From: an uncultured bacterium
GTDB taxonomy: Bacteria > Patescibacteriota > Minisyncoccia > Phycocordibacterales > UBA9973
DNA: 8,655 nucleotides
Direction of reading: 5' to 3'
NCBI GenBank assembly: GCA_903854645.1
Contig: CAINWY010000006.1
Location: forward strand, 1 to 8,655
Shown here one piece after another: positions 1 to 5,143 of this stretch. Under the pieces are notes generated by a model. It made no database searches. It was not told where the DNA came from and was given only the letters and a program-made list of their open reading frames with translations. Position numbers and translations under genes: made by a program. How positions within the stretch are numbered: the first letter of the stretch is position 1; the number at the start of each line of letters is the position of its first letter.

Positions 1-1
1 C

Positions 2-634
2 ACTTCCCTGGCGCCAGATAGGATAGAATTGGCAAAGATAAAAGAGCGCTCCCTTGATTTGATATCCGTAGATGAGCTTAATCGTCTTCTCAAAGCCCCA
101 ATGACTGAAAATATTTCTGGCAAAAAGGATAATACACTTAAAGTTTTAAGAGACAAGGCAATATTAGAGTTATTTTTCTCTACCGGGCTTCGTCTTTCAG
201 AACTTTGCTCCTTAAATAGAGATCTTGATTTATCAAAGGATGAGTTCTCTATACGAGGAAAAGGTGAAAAGGTGCGAGTGGTATTTCTCTCTAATTCTGC
301 CAAAGATGCAATAAGAGATTACTTAAAGAATAGAAAAGATCTAGATGAACCGTTATTCATACAATATTCTAGGAATGGAGCCAAGGGGAACCGATTAACA
401 CAACGCTCAATAGAGAGAATAGTGAAATACTATGCAATAAAGGCTGGAATATCAAAGAAAGTCACCCCTCACGTTATTCGCCACTCGTTTGCAACTGATT
501 TACTCTCGAATGGAGCAGATATACGCTCGGTCCAGATGATGCTCGGTCATGCAAATATAGCAACGACACAGATATACACGCATATAACCGACAAACAGCT
601 CCGTGATGTGCATAAGAAATTTCATTCGAATTAA
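2..634 (+). CDS. Xer-type tyrosine recombinase, 3' part (5' end outside the window)
   Basis: This is the catalytic domain of a tyrosine site-specific recombinase of the XerC/XerD group, which in most bacteria resolves chromosome dimers by cutting and rejoining DNA at dif. Numbering from a TTG at base 29, the catalytic set is R55 (TGLRLSEL), K81 (GKGEK), H148 and R151 (HVIRH), H174 (LGHANI) and nucleophile Y183 (QIYTHIT). The frame is open back to base 2 and reads T-S-L-A-P-D-R-I-E-L-A-K, the usual linker between the N-terminal core-binding domain and the catalytic domain. The TTG is therefore an internal Leu codon, and the real start and N-terminal domain lie upstream of the window. The stop is TAA, 15 bases before the exodeoxyribonuclease gene. 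A phage or element integrase is possible, but the compact Xer-like length and the housekeeping neighbour favour a chromosomal Xer protein. XerC and XerD cannot be told apart here. Confidence 0.92.
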   Translation, partial: TSLAPDRIELAKIKERSLDLISVDELNRLLKAPMTENISGKKDNTLKVLRDKAILELFFSTGLRLSELCSLNRDLDLSKDEFSIRGKGEKVRVVFLSNSAKDAIRDYLKNRKDLDEPLFIQYSRNGAKGNRLTQRSIERIVKYYAIKAGISKKVTPHVIRHSFATDLLSNGADIRSVQMMLGHANIATTQIYTHITDKQLRDVHKKFHSN

Positions 635-636
635 TG

Positions 637-642
637 TATAAT
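637..642 (+). promoter_or_regulatory. Perfect -10 box (TATAAT) just before the exodeoxyribonuclease start
   Basis: TATAAT lies seven bases upstream of the ATG at 650, directly after the stop of the recombinase gene. If it works as a -10 element, the transcript would begin at or within a base or two of the start codon, giving a leaderless mRNA. No Shine-Dalgarno sequence is present. No convincing -35 box stands at the usual distance, and this lowers confidence. Confidence 0.5.
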
Positions 643-649
643 ATTAAAT

Positions 650-1423
650 ATGAAAATAATTAGCTGGAATACAAATGGATTAAGGGCAACAGCAAAGCAA
701 GGACATTTTACGCCTTTGTTTGCTTTCAATAATCCAGATATAGTATGTTTTCAAGAAACAAAGTGCGAACCAGACCAGCTAGATGATAGTACTAGGAATT
801 TAAAAGGATATCATTCATATTTTTCATACTCTAAACTACGCAAAGGATATAGTGGGGTTGCTATTTATAGCAAGAAAGAGCCCATAAAGGTAGAATACGG
901 CCTAGGTATCAAGAGATTTGATGATGAGGGGCGCACGATTGTCGCTTATTATAAAGATTTTGTTCTTATAAACTGTTACTTTCCCAATGCTGGAGCATCC
1001 CCTGAGAGACTTACGTACAAGCTAGAATTTTATGATGCATTTTTAAAGTTTATAAATAAATTAAAAAACAGTGGTCAAAATGTAATTTTCACCGGAGATG
1101 TGAATACTGCACACAATGCTATAGACCTCGCTCGTCCAAAAGCAAATGAAAATAATACAGGATTCCTGCGCATAGAGCGCGACTGGCTCGATAAGGTGGT
1201 AGAGAATGGATTCCTAGATATATTCAGAACTCTACACAAAGAAGTAAAAGATGTTTATACATATTGGGATATGAAGACAGGAGCCCGAGCTCGTAATGTA
1301 GGCTGGCGTATTGATTATTTCTTTATAAATCAAGCTTTTATGAAGAAAGTGAAGGGATTTAAGACTCTATCTGACTACTACGGTTCAGACCATTGTCCTA
1401 TTATGGTTGACATAAGTATATAG
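650..1423 (+). CDS. xth: Exodeoxyribonuclease III / AP endonuclease
   Basis: The 257-residue protein is a complete member of the ExoIII branch of the exonuclease-endonuclease-phosphatase fold. These enzymes cut DNA 5' to abasic sites and trim 3' ends in base excision repair, using Mg2+. Family motifs are in order: SWNTNGLRA at 5-13 (metal-site Asn), QETK with E36, the CYFPNAG segment with catalytic Tyr at 110, TGDVN with D150 and N152, the WRIDYFF motif with D222, and SDH with D247 and H248 near the C-terminus. The length is normal for the family. The start is the only sensible ATG before the first motif. The gene follows the recombinase by 15 bases on the same strand, but a TATAAT in that gap suggests its own promoter. 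The stop is TAG, and a terminator follows about 105 bases downstream. Confidence 0.97.
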   Translation: MKIISWNTNGLRATAKQGHFTPLFAFNNPDIVCFQETKCEPDQLDDSTRNLKGYHSYFSYSKLRKGYSGVAIYSKKEPIKVEYGLGIKRFDDEGRTIVAYYKDFVLINCYFPNAGASPERLTYKLEFYDAFLKFINKLKNSGQNVIFTGDVNTAHNAIDLARPKANENNTGFLRIERDWLDKVVENGFLDIFRTLHKEVKDVYTYWDMKTGARARNVGWRIDYFFINQAFMKKVKGFKTLSDYYGSDHCPIMVDISI

Positions 1424-1528
1424 ATGGTAGTACAATTATAGTAACTCATAGCACCTTGTTTTAAGTAGTCATTTAATTTAATTTATTTGATTTTCTCTAG
1501 TAGCTTTGTTCAGTTCTTAATTTTGATT

Positions 1529-1560
1529 AACGGTGGAGTGCTTGCACCCCACCGTTTTTT
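1529..1560 (+). terminator. Rho-independent terminator after exodeoxyribonuclease III
   Basis: An 8-bp stem, AACGGTGG (1529-1536) with CCACCGTT (1549-1556), is extended past one mismatch by GTG/CAC around a CTTG loop. A run of six T (1555-1560) overlaps and follows the stem. The T run is on the + strand, so it ends transcription from the recombinase/exonuclease side. The - strand side has only a weak U tract, so it is a poorer terminator for cca. Confidence 0.88.
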
Positions 1561-1607
1561 CTTTGCCTATTTTAGGAATTTATCTAAATTAAATACAATA
1601 CAAATTT

Positions 1608-3164
1608 TTATACACCATGCTTTTCGTGTAGTTTATTTATTTCAATTTTTTCTAGTTCTTCTTTTTTCTCTTTGCCCCTCTCCCCTAGTGTCTTGAGTTC
1701 ATTGTCGCCTAGTATATTCAATGATGCTACTAATTCACCGAGGTGCTCTTTTGTATTTTTCTTTGGGTCATCGAGAACCTCTTCGAGAAGTGCACTTAAA
1801 ATCCATCCCATTCTTGGTCCTGGAGCTATTCCTAGGGCATCCTTCATATATACTCCATTAATTGCGAGCTGACCGACAGATATAGGGTCACGGAGAACCT
1901 CTTCTATCATTGCATGGTATTTACGTAGACGATAAGGAGTTTCTTTCTTTTTCATTCCTACCCTGTCGCATTCTCTTACGTTCATAAGTTCCCATATATG
2001 GTCCTCCCCAACATTTGCAACGACACGACGGACAGCAGAAAGAGTAATCATCTCTGTATCTGAGAAGAACATATGCCCACGGACGAGCTTGTTCACCAGG
2101 TCACATGTTTTCTTTGGGTACTTTAGTCTATCCATTATTTGTTTTGTAATTCTGGCCCCTATCACTTCATGACCATAGAAAGTGTATTCCTTCTTGGTTC
2201 CTACCCTTCTCGATCTAGGCTTGCCTATATCGTGGAAGAGAGCAGCGAGGCGAATTTCCAGAGACCACCCTTTTTTAGCTGCATGGTCGAGGGCATGAAG
2301 TAAATGCTCCCAGACATCGTATATATGTGCACCCTTCTGTTCACACCCTATACCCTCTTCGAGTTCGGGAATTATATACTGAAGAAGTCCAAGTTTATGA
2401 ATTAATCCCATCCCCGCTACTGGATTTTGAGATTCTATAATCTTTGTGAATTCATCACGAATTCTTTCAAAAGATATGTTTTTAATTAAAGCCGAGTTGT
2501 CTAGGATAGCCTGCATTGTGTCATAAGACATAGCAAAATCAAGCTGAACAGAGAATCTGATGGCACGGAGCATGCGAAGTGCGTCTTCTTGGAATCTATC
2601 ATTGGGGCTCCCTACTGCTCTAACTACTTTGTCCTTTATATCATCCTGTCCGTTATAAAGGTCAACAATATGTCCTTTTGATAGACTATAAGCCAGAGCG
2701 TTTATTGTAAAATCACGTCTTTTTAGATCGTCTTCTAGATTATCACTATAATTTACTTCATCTGGGTGGCGAAAATCACTATATTTTGCTTCAGTTCTAT
2801 ATGGTGTAACCTCCAAAATATGATATTTTGTGTTATCAAGTGTTACACATGTAACACTTTCTTCCTTTTCTGTTGTCGTTGAACCTTTAGACGGATTTGT
2901 TACACGTGTAACCTCATCAATAGGAATAGATACCCCTACAGTGCCAAACTTGTTCTCGTATATGGTTTTTTCAAATAGTCCAATTATTTGTTCTGGTTTT
3001 GCATTGGTAGTGATGTCCCAATCCTTTGGTCCCCTTTCTAATATTAGATCTCTTACACAGCCACCCACAAGAAAAGCTTCAAAACCGGCCTTTTCGAGCG
3101 TTTCAGTTACACGTGTAACGTATTCTGGTATTTTTGACTTATCTATAGTTAGAATATTAGCCAT
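1608..3164 (-). CDS. cca: CCA-adding enzyme (tRNA nucleotidyltransferase, class II) with HD domain
   Basis: This enzyme adds C, C and A to tRNA 3' ends without a template. The 518-residue protein has the class II head at 28-50, with VGGCVRD at 33-39 and the metal-binding DWD (D48, D50). The RRDFT motif follows at 149-153, then the EDALRMLRAIRF segment from 193, and an HD-type phosphohydrolase motif FHDIGK with H311-D312. Downstream metal-site residues are plausible around GHE 331-333 and RGH 362-364. An extra segment appears to sit at about residues 84-116, between the GTVGV strand and the EVTPYRTE strand. It includes two V-T-x-V-T motifs encoded by parS-like palindromes, and a third lies at residues 16-20. 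The gene starts 22 bases downstream of tRNA-Gly(GCC) on the same strand with no Shine-Dalgarno sequence, so the two are probably co-transcribed. All four tRNA genes in the window lack CCA, which makes the enzyme essential here. Confidence 0.96.
   Translation of the reverse strand: MANILTIDKSKIPEYVTRVTETLEKAGFEAFLVGGCVRDLILERGPKDWDITTNAKPEQIIGLFEKTIYENKFGTVGVSIPIDEVTRVTNPSKGSTTTEKEESVTCVTLDNTKYHILEVTPYRTEAKYSDFRHPDEVNYSDNLEDDLKRRDFTINALAYSLSKGHIVDLYNGQDDIKDKVVRAVGSPNDRFQEDALRMLRAIRFSVQLDFAMSYDTMQAILDNSALIKNISFERIRDEFTKIIESQNPVAGMGLIHKLGLLQYIIPELEEGIGCEQKGAHIYDVWEHLLHALDHAAKKGWSLEIRLAALFHDIGKPRSRRVGTKKEYTFYGHEVIGARITKQIMDRLKYPKKTCDLVNKLVRGHMFFSDTEMITLSAVRRVVANVGEDHIWELMNVRECDRVGMKKKETPYRLRKYHAMIEEVLRDPISVGQLAINGVYMKDALGIAPGPRMGWILSALLEEVLDDPKKNTKEHLGELVASLNILGDNELKTLGERGKEKKEELEKIEINKLHEKHGV
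2838..2859. promoter_or_regulatory. parS-like palindrome, variant 1 (inside cca)
   Basis: The core is TGTTACA-CA-TGTAACA. The arms extend to ten bases each side of a two-base centre (10-2-10). The site lies in the cca reading frame and encodes V-T-C-V-T (residues 104-108). Compared with the ParB site core GTTTCACGTGAAAC, it has the symmetric T-to-A and A-to-T change shared by the three other variant sites in this window. Binding by a ParB or Noc-like protein is an inference. Confidence 0.6.
2899..2912. promoter_or_regulatory. parS-like palindrome, variant 2 (inside cca)
   Basis: GTTACACGTGTAAC is a perfect 14-base palindrome that differs from the parS core GTTTCACGTGAAAC by one symmetric base-pair change in each half. 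It encodes V-T-R-V-T (cca residues 85-89), at the edge of the apparent extra segment of the protein. Confidence 0.6.
3106..3119. promoter_or_regulatory. parS-like palindrome, variant 3 (5' end of cca)
   Basis: This is a second exact copy of GTTACACGTGTAAC, 207 bases from the previous one. It encodes V-T-R-V-T at cca residues 16-20. Its flanks differ from those of the other copy, so the conservation is limited to the palindrome itself. Confidence 0.6.
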
Positions 3165-3186
3165 AAAGTATTTTGTTATTTTTGTG

Positions 3187-3257
3187 TGCGGCGTAGGAGA
3201 ATCGAACTCCTATCTCATCCTTGGCAAGGACGTGTTTTACCACTAAACTAACACCGC
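3187..3257 (-). tRNA. tRNA-Gly(GCC)
   Basis: The - strand folds into a standard cloverleaf. The acceptor is GCGGTGT with ACGCCGC (one G-U pair). The anticodon stem is CGTCC/GGATG (one G-T pair) with loop TTGCCAA, giving anticodon GCC. The T-arm is TAGGAG-TTCGATT-CTCCTA. The discriminator is A and the next bases are CAC, so CCA is not encoded. The cca gene follows 22 bases downstream on the same strand with no terminator between them. Confidence 0.97.
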
Positions 3258-3276
3258 ATATTTATAACTGATAGTT

Positions 3277-3305
3277 ATTATAGTATTTTTATTAATTTAA
3301 TGCAA
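3277..3305 (-). promoter_or_regulatory. Promoter of tRNA-Gly(GCC) and probably cca
   Basis: On the - strand the sequence reads TTGCAT (-35, complement at 3300-3305), 17 bases, then a perfect TATAAT (-10, complement at 3277-3282). The predicted start is about a dozen bases before the mature tRNA 5' end at 3257. Confidence 0.8.
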
Positions 3306-3336
3306 TTTAATAATTGTCATACAAATAAAGGATATT

Positions 3337-3364
3337 TTGTAATGAGTTGCAAATGATGTATAAT
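3337..3364 (+). promoter_or_regulatory. Promoter of tRNA-Arg(TCG)
   Basis: TTGTAA (3337-3342), a 16-base spacer, then a perfect TATAAT (3359-3364). The predicted start falls about seven bases before the tRNA. The promoter is divergent from that of tRNA-Gly(GCC). Confidence 0.78.
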
Positions 3365-3377
3365 AAAAATAAAAAAT

Positions 3378-3449
3378 GCACCCGTAGTGAAATGGATATC
3401 ATATCTGCCTTCGAAGCAGACGTTCCAAGTTCGAATCTTGGCGGGTGCA
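3378..3449 (+). tRNA. tRNA-Arg(TCG)
   Basis: Acceptor GCACCCG pairs with CGGGTGC. The D-arm is short (GTGA/TCAT with one G-T pair). The anticodon stem is TCTGC/GCAGA with the seven-base loop CTTCGAA, so the anticodon is TCG. The T-arm is CCAAG-TTCGAAT-CTTGG. The discriminator is A and the gene is followed by CAA, so CCA is added after transcription. Reading the loop out of register would suggest Glu(TTC), but the stem fixes U33 and gives Arg. Confidence 0.95.
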
Positions 3450-3457
3450 CAAATCAA

Positions 3458-3568
3458 CAATTAAAAGGATTTAATTGGTTATGACGAGCCGCACGTAAGT
3501 CATTCTGCTGAATGAGGGTCGCGAGATTTTTCAGTCAAGAAAAATACTTGTGACCATAAATCAATTAA
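3458..3568 (+). other. Hairpin-rich segment downstream of tRNA-Arg
   Basis: Several small stems are visible: CAATTAAA (3458-3465) with TTTAATTG (3470-3477) around AGGA; TCATTC (3500-3505) with GAATGA (3510-3515) around TGCT; and ATTTTTC (3526-3532) with GAAAAAT (3539-3545). A longer-range option pairs TTAATTG (3471-3477) with CAATTAA (3562-3568) and TTATG (3479-3483) with CATAA (3555-3559). This would exclude the first stem. None has a clean T tail on the + strand. The segment may be a processing or termination region, or a small structured RNA. No known RNA family was recognised. Confidence 0.4.
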
Positions 3569-3810
3569 TAAATATTACAATGCTCTTTTGTTTGATATAT
3601 AGGACGACCTTTATCCGTCTCTTATCCACACCTAAAACCCTTAATTTATAACAAAACTGTGTATAACTATGTGCGTATTGTGTATAAAGGACAGTTGTGC
3701 ACATAGATATTCAATAAGACTTGTCGTTTATTTTGTCCAGTATGGCTTGATATATAAAGGTATATTATAAAATACAGATAAATGGTTTGGTTTTGTCTAT
3801 TAATGTCTTA

Positions 3811-3834
3811 AAATCGTTTCACGTGAAACGATTT
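3811..3834. promoter_or_regulatory. parS: parS site (ParB-binding centromere sequence)
   Basis: The 14-base core GTTTCACGTGAAAC at 3816-3829 matches the highly conserved bacterial parS consensus exactly. It sits in a perfect 24-base palindrome. parS sites normally cluster near oriC, where ParB loads and ParA pulls sister origins apart. This fits the DnaA boxes about 110 bases away. The ParA and ParB genes are not in the window. Confidence 0.85.
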
Positions 3835-3853
3835 GATCAAAAGAATCATAATC

Positions 3854-3867
3854 GTTACACATGTAAC
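3854..3867. promoter_or_regulatory. parS-like palindrome, variant 4 (intergenic)
   Basis: GTTACA-CA-TGTAAC lies 24 bases after the parS core. It has the same arms and centre as the site at 2838-2859. This is the only one of the four variant sites outside coding sequence, so codon usage cannot explain it. Confidence 0.6.
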
Positions 3868-3880
3868 AGGAATGGAATGA

Positions 3881-4000
3881 ATCCCGTTAGAAGCCTCGGT
3901 CACGGTTTGTATGAGTAAGTTTGTTTGATTAATAAATATAATAAGCAGAAAATAGGTTGATAAATAAACAATAACGACCGAGACCTGCTTCTAACGGGAT
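3881..4000. repeat. Inverted repeat enclosing an AT-rich stretch and overlapping the yraN start
   Basis: The left arm (3881-3901) reads ATCCCGTTAGAAGC then CTCGGTC. The right arm (3976-4000) is its reverse complement, with four extra bases (ACCT) between the two blocks. The arms are separated by 74 AT-rich bases. The right arm ends on the first two bases of the yraN ATG (3999-4001), so in RNA the hairpin would bury the start codon region. It may be a translational control hairpin or the remains of a small mobile element. Confidence 0.7.
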
Positions 4001-4415
4001 GAAGAATTTTACTTCAAAATCTCAAAAAATAGGAGAATTAGGGGAAGAAGTAGCTTGTGAATATCTCATGAAGCATGGTTTTGCTATATTAGAGAGAAAT
4101 TATACGAAGAAATGGGGAGAGATTGATATTATTGCCCAGAAAGGGGAGAAAAGGTACTTTATTGAGGTGAAGTCTACTAGTGTTTCATCCCTTGATTATA
4201 TTATGAATAATGACAATGAAGGGGAGTATAAGACAAAAAGACCAGAAGAAAATATGCATCCATGGAAGCTAAAGAGGTTGCGAAGAATAGTGGAAACCTA
4301 TTTAATACACAAAAGACTAGGATATGTAGAATGGCAGTTTGATCTGCTTGTGGTTTATCTAGATATGGATAAAAGACAGGCCAGGGTAAAGGTTGTAGAC
4401 AATGTGATACTTTAG
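3999..4415 (+). CDS. yraN: YraN/UPF0102 family nuclease-fold protein
   Basis: This is a 138-residue member of the UPF0102 family, a small restriction-endonuclease-like (PD-(D/E)xK) fold whose exact cellular role is not settled; a link to DNA repair or recombination has been suggested. The family pattern is clear: GELGEEVACEYL at 12-23, ILERNY at 30-35, WGEIDIIA at 39-46 (likely metal ligand D43) and FIEVK at 54-58 (E56 and K58). The expected active-site residues are therefore present. A stretch of about 25 residues after the EVK motif (polar, 60-86) is longer than in many relatives. The ATG at 3999 gives the normal N-terminus, but no clear Shine-Dalgarno sequence precedes it and the codon sits in one arm of an inverted repeat. 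The stop is TAG. No terminator is evident before the repeat region. Confidence 0.9.
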   Translation: MKNFTSKSQKIGELGEEVACEYLMKHGFAILERNYTKKWGEIDIIAQKGEKRYFIEVKSTSVSSLDYIMNNDNEGEYKTKRPEENMHPWKLKRLRRIVETYLIHKRLGYVEWQFDLLVVYLDMDKRQARVKVVDNVIL

Positions 4416-4431
4416 AGAATGCAAAAAAGGG

Positions 4432-4568
4432 GACAGTGAGAACACTTGTTGCTCCTTACGCCGTAGGCGATTTAGATAAATCGCAGTTTCAGTACACCAT
4501 TTCTATTTGTGAGTACACTCACAGGGAAAAGATTTTCGACTCCCTTACGCTTCGTCCGTAGGGACGGG
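4432..4568 (+). repeat. Hairpin repeat, copy A (degenerate)
   Basis: This copy has GTGAGAACACTT at its left, a hairpin with GCGATTT/AAATCGC around AGAT (4468-4485), then CAGTACACC (4490-4498). A 58-base block at 4509-4566 follows, matching copy B (4658-4715) at 57 of 58 positions. Unlike copies B and C it does not run into a tRNA-matching acceptor segment, and its CCTTTTCC arm is decayed. It looks like a tandem, partly degraded copy. Confidence 0.75.
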
Positions 4569-4603
4569 TGAGTCTTTCTCTACGAGAACAGTATACCTTT
4601 TCA

Positions 4604-4729
4604 GGGACCGTGAGTACACTTGTCGACCCTTACAGGGTCAGTACACCTTTTCCGTTCGTGAGTACACTCACAGGGAAAAGGTTTTCGACTCCCTTACGCT
4701 TCGTCCGTAGGGACGAAGCTATCCCGCAC
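4604..4729 (+). repeat. Hairpin repeat, copy B, ending in a mirrored tRNA-Gly 3' segment
   Basis: Three hairpins lie in order: GACCC-TTACA-GGGTC (4625-4639); CCTTTTCC (4646-4653) with GGAAAAGG (4674-4681), enclosing GTGAG-TACA-CTCAC (4658-4671); and a 9-bp stem, GCTTCGTCC (4698-4706) with GGACGAAGC (4711-4719), around GTAG. TTCGACTCCCTT (4684-4695) before the third hairpin, and ATCCCGCAC (4721-4729) after it, together equal the 3' end of tRNA-Gly(TCC), read on the opposite strand. The third hairpin thus sits exactly at the T-stem/acceptor junction. The function is unknown. Confidence 0.85.
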
Positions 4730-4735
4730 AAAAAA

Positions 4736-4760
4736 ACCAGCTAATGCTGGTATTTTTTTT
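4736..4760. terminator. Bidirectional terminator between tRNA-Gly(TCC) and repeat copy B
   Basis: ACCAGC (4736-4741), loop TAAT, GCTGGT (4746-4751) has A/T runs on both sides, so each strand gives a stem followed by U residues. On the - strand it ends the tRNA-Gly transcript. On the + strand it would end a transcript through repeat copy B. It is the exact centre of the larger tRNA-3'-end mirror symmetry. Confidence 0.88.
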
Positions 4761-4761
4761 G

Positions 4762-4832
4762 TGCGGGATAAGGGAGTCGAACCCTTCACCACAGTTTGGA
4801 AAACTGTTATTTTACCGATAAACTAATCCCGC
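4762..4832 (-). tRNA. tRNA-Gly(TCC)
   Basis: Acceptor GCGGGAT pairs with ATCCCGC. The anticodon stem ACAGT/ACTGT carries loop TTTCCAA, so the anticodon is TCC. The T-arm is AAGGG-TTCGACT-CCCTT. The discriminator is A and the next bases are CAA, so no CCA is encoded. The last T-arm and acceptor bases are repeated in inverted order at 4684-4729. Confidence 0.97.
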
Positions 4833-4844
4833 AAATATTTAACT

Positions 4845-4873
4845 AATATACACTATTTTTGATTTTAATTCAA
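4845..4873 (-). promoter_or_regulatory. Promoter of tRNA-Gly(TCC)
   Basis: On the - strand: TTGAAT (complement at 4868-4873), a 17-base spacer, then TATATT (complement at 4845-4850). An unusual run of eight G on the + strand (4877-4884) lies directly upstream of the -35 box. Confidence 0.75.
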
Positions 4874-4884
4874 TATGGGGGGGG

Positions 4885-4968
4885 TAATACAACTGGAATT
4901 TATTTATTATATAGGTTATAGATCGCCGGGACTATGCGTACACTTTTGGGGGCTTAGGGGAATATGCG
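4885..4968. other. Intergenic stretch without a recognised gene
   Basis: No coding region or tRNA is visible. GCGTACACTTTT (4937-4948) resembles GCGAGTACGCTTTT in the start of repeat copy C and may be the remnant of another copy. The short open frames that cross this stretch run through the repeats and antisense to tRNA-Pro, and show no protein-like pattern. Confidence 0.4.
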
Positions 4969-5109
4969 CCAGGACCGCGAGTACGCTTTTCGAAACTTAC
5001 AGTTTCAGTACACCTTTTCCATTCGTGATTACACTCATATGGAAAAGGTTTTCGAATCCCGGACGTTCCAAGCTCAAGCTTGGAACTCGCCCCGACAATT
5101 AATAAAAGC
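4969..5109 (+). repeat. Hairpin repeat, copy C, ending in a mirrored tRNA-Pro 3' segment
   Basis: It has the same plan as copy B: GAAAC-TTACA-GTTTC (4992-5006); CCTTTTCC (5013-5020) with GGAAAAGG (5041-5048); and a third hairpin, GTTCCAAGC (5065-5073) with GCTTGGAAC (5078-5086). TTCGAATCCCGG (5051-5062) and CGCCCCGAC (5088-5096) match the 3' end of tRNA-Pro(TGG), again split at the T-stem/acceptor junction. Bases 5006-5037 match copy B 4639-4670 at 30 of 32 positions. The first hairpin has two compensatory base-pair changes relative to copy B, and the third has a largely different stem with the same geometry. Confidence 0.85.
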
Positions 5110-5143
5110 CTCCTCGCGGAAGCTTTTATTAATTGTCGGGGCG
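5088..5143. terminator. Long inverted repeat and terminator of tRNA-Pro(TGG)
   Basis: Perfect 22-base arms (5088-5109 and 5122-5143) enclose 12 bases. On the - strand the stem continues to a GCGA (GNRA-type) tetraloop and is followed by a TTTTATTAATT tract, so it can end the tRNA transcript. The outer seven pairs use the tRNA acceptor 3' strand itself. That strand could therefore pair either with the tRNA 5' end or with the downstream copy. Confidence 0.8.

Larger units (their letters stand above)
3564..3973. other. Candidate chromosomal replication origin (oriC) region
   Basis: Three exact DnaA boxes (consensus TTATNCACA) lie within 66 bases: TTATCCACA at 3622-3630 (+), and TTATACACA on the - strand at 3658-3666 and 3679-3687. 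A one-mismatch box, TTGTGCACA, is at 3695-3703. AT-rich blocks flank the cluster and share the 12-mer ATTAATAAATAT (3564-3575 and 3928-3939), which could act as unwinding sequence. A perfect parS core lies about 110 bases after the boxes. No gene is visible between tRNA-Arg and yraN. dnaA and dnaN are not in the window, so the call rests on sites alone. Confidence 0.6.

Noticed and set aside
29..31. TTG start codon for the recombinase
   Set aside because: The frame is open to the window edge and encodes the normal inter-domain linker, so the gene begins outside the window.
1487..1696. Short + strand open frame over the terminator and the 3' end of cca
   Set aside because: It crosses a clear terminator and is antisense to cca, with no recognisable domain.
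3409..3415. Glutamate tRNA (anticodon TTC)
   Set aside because: The five-pair anticodon stem fixes the seven-base loop, so the anticodon is TCG (Arg).
4432..5109. CRISPR array
   Set aside because: The repeats are few, unequal in length and themselves hairpin-rich. There are no regular spacers and no cas genes.
4721..5143. Inverted duplications as amplification or assembly artefacts
   Set aside because: The mirrored arms carry different 25-base inserts at the same structural position, and the flanking repeats have compensatory changes. A recent artefact would give uninterrupted identical arms. Long reads would settle it.
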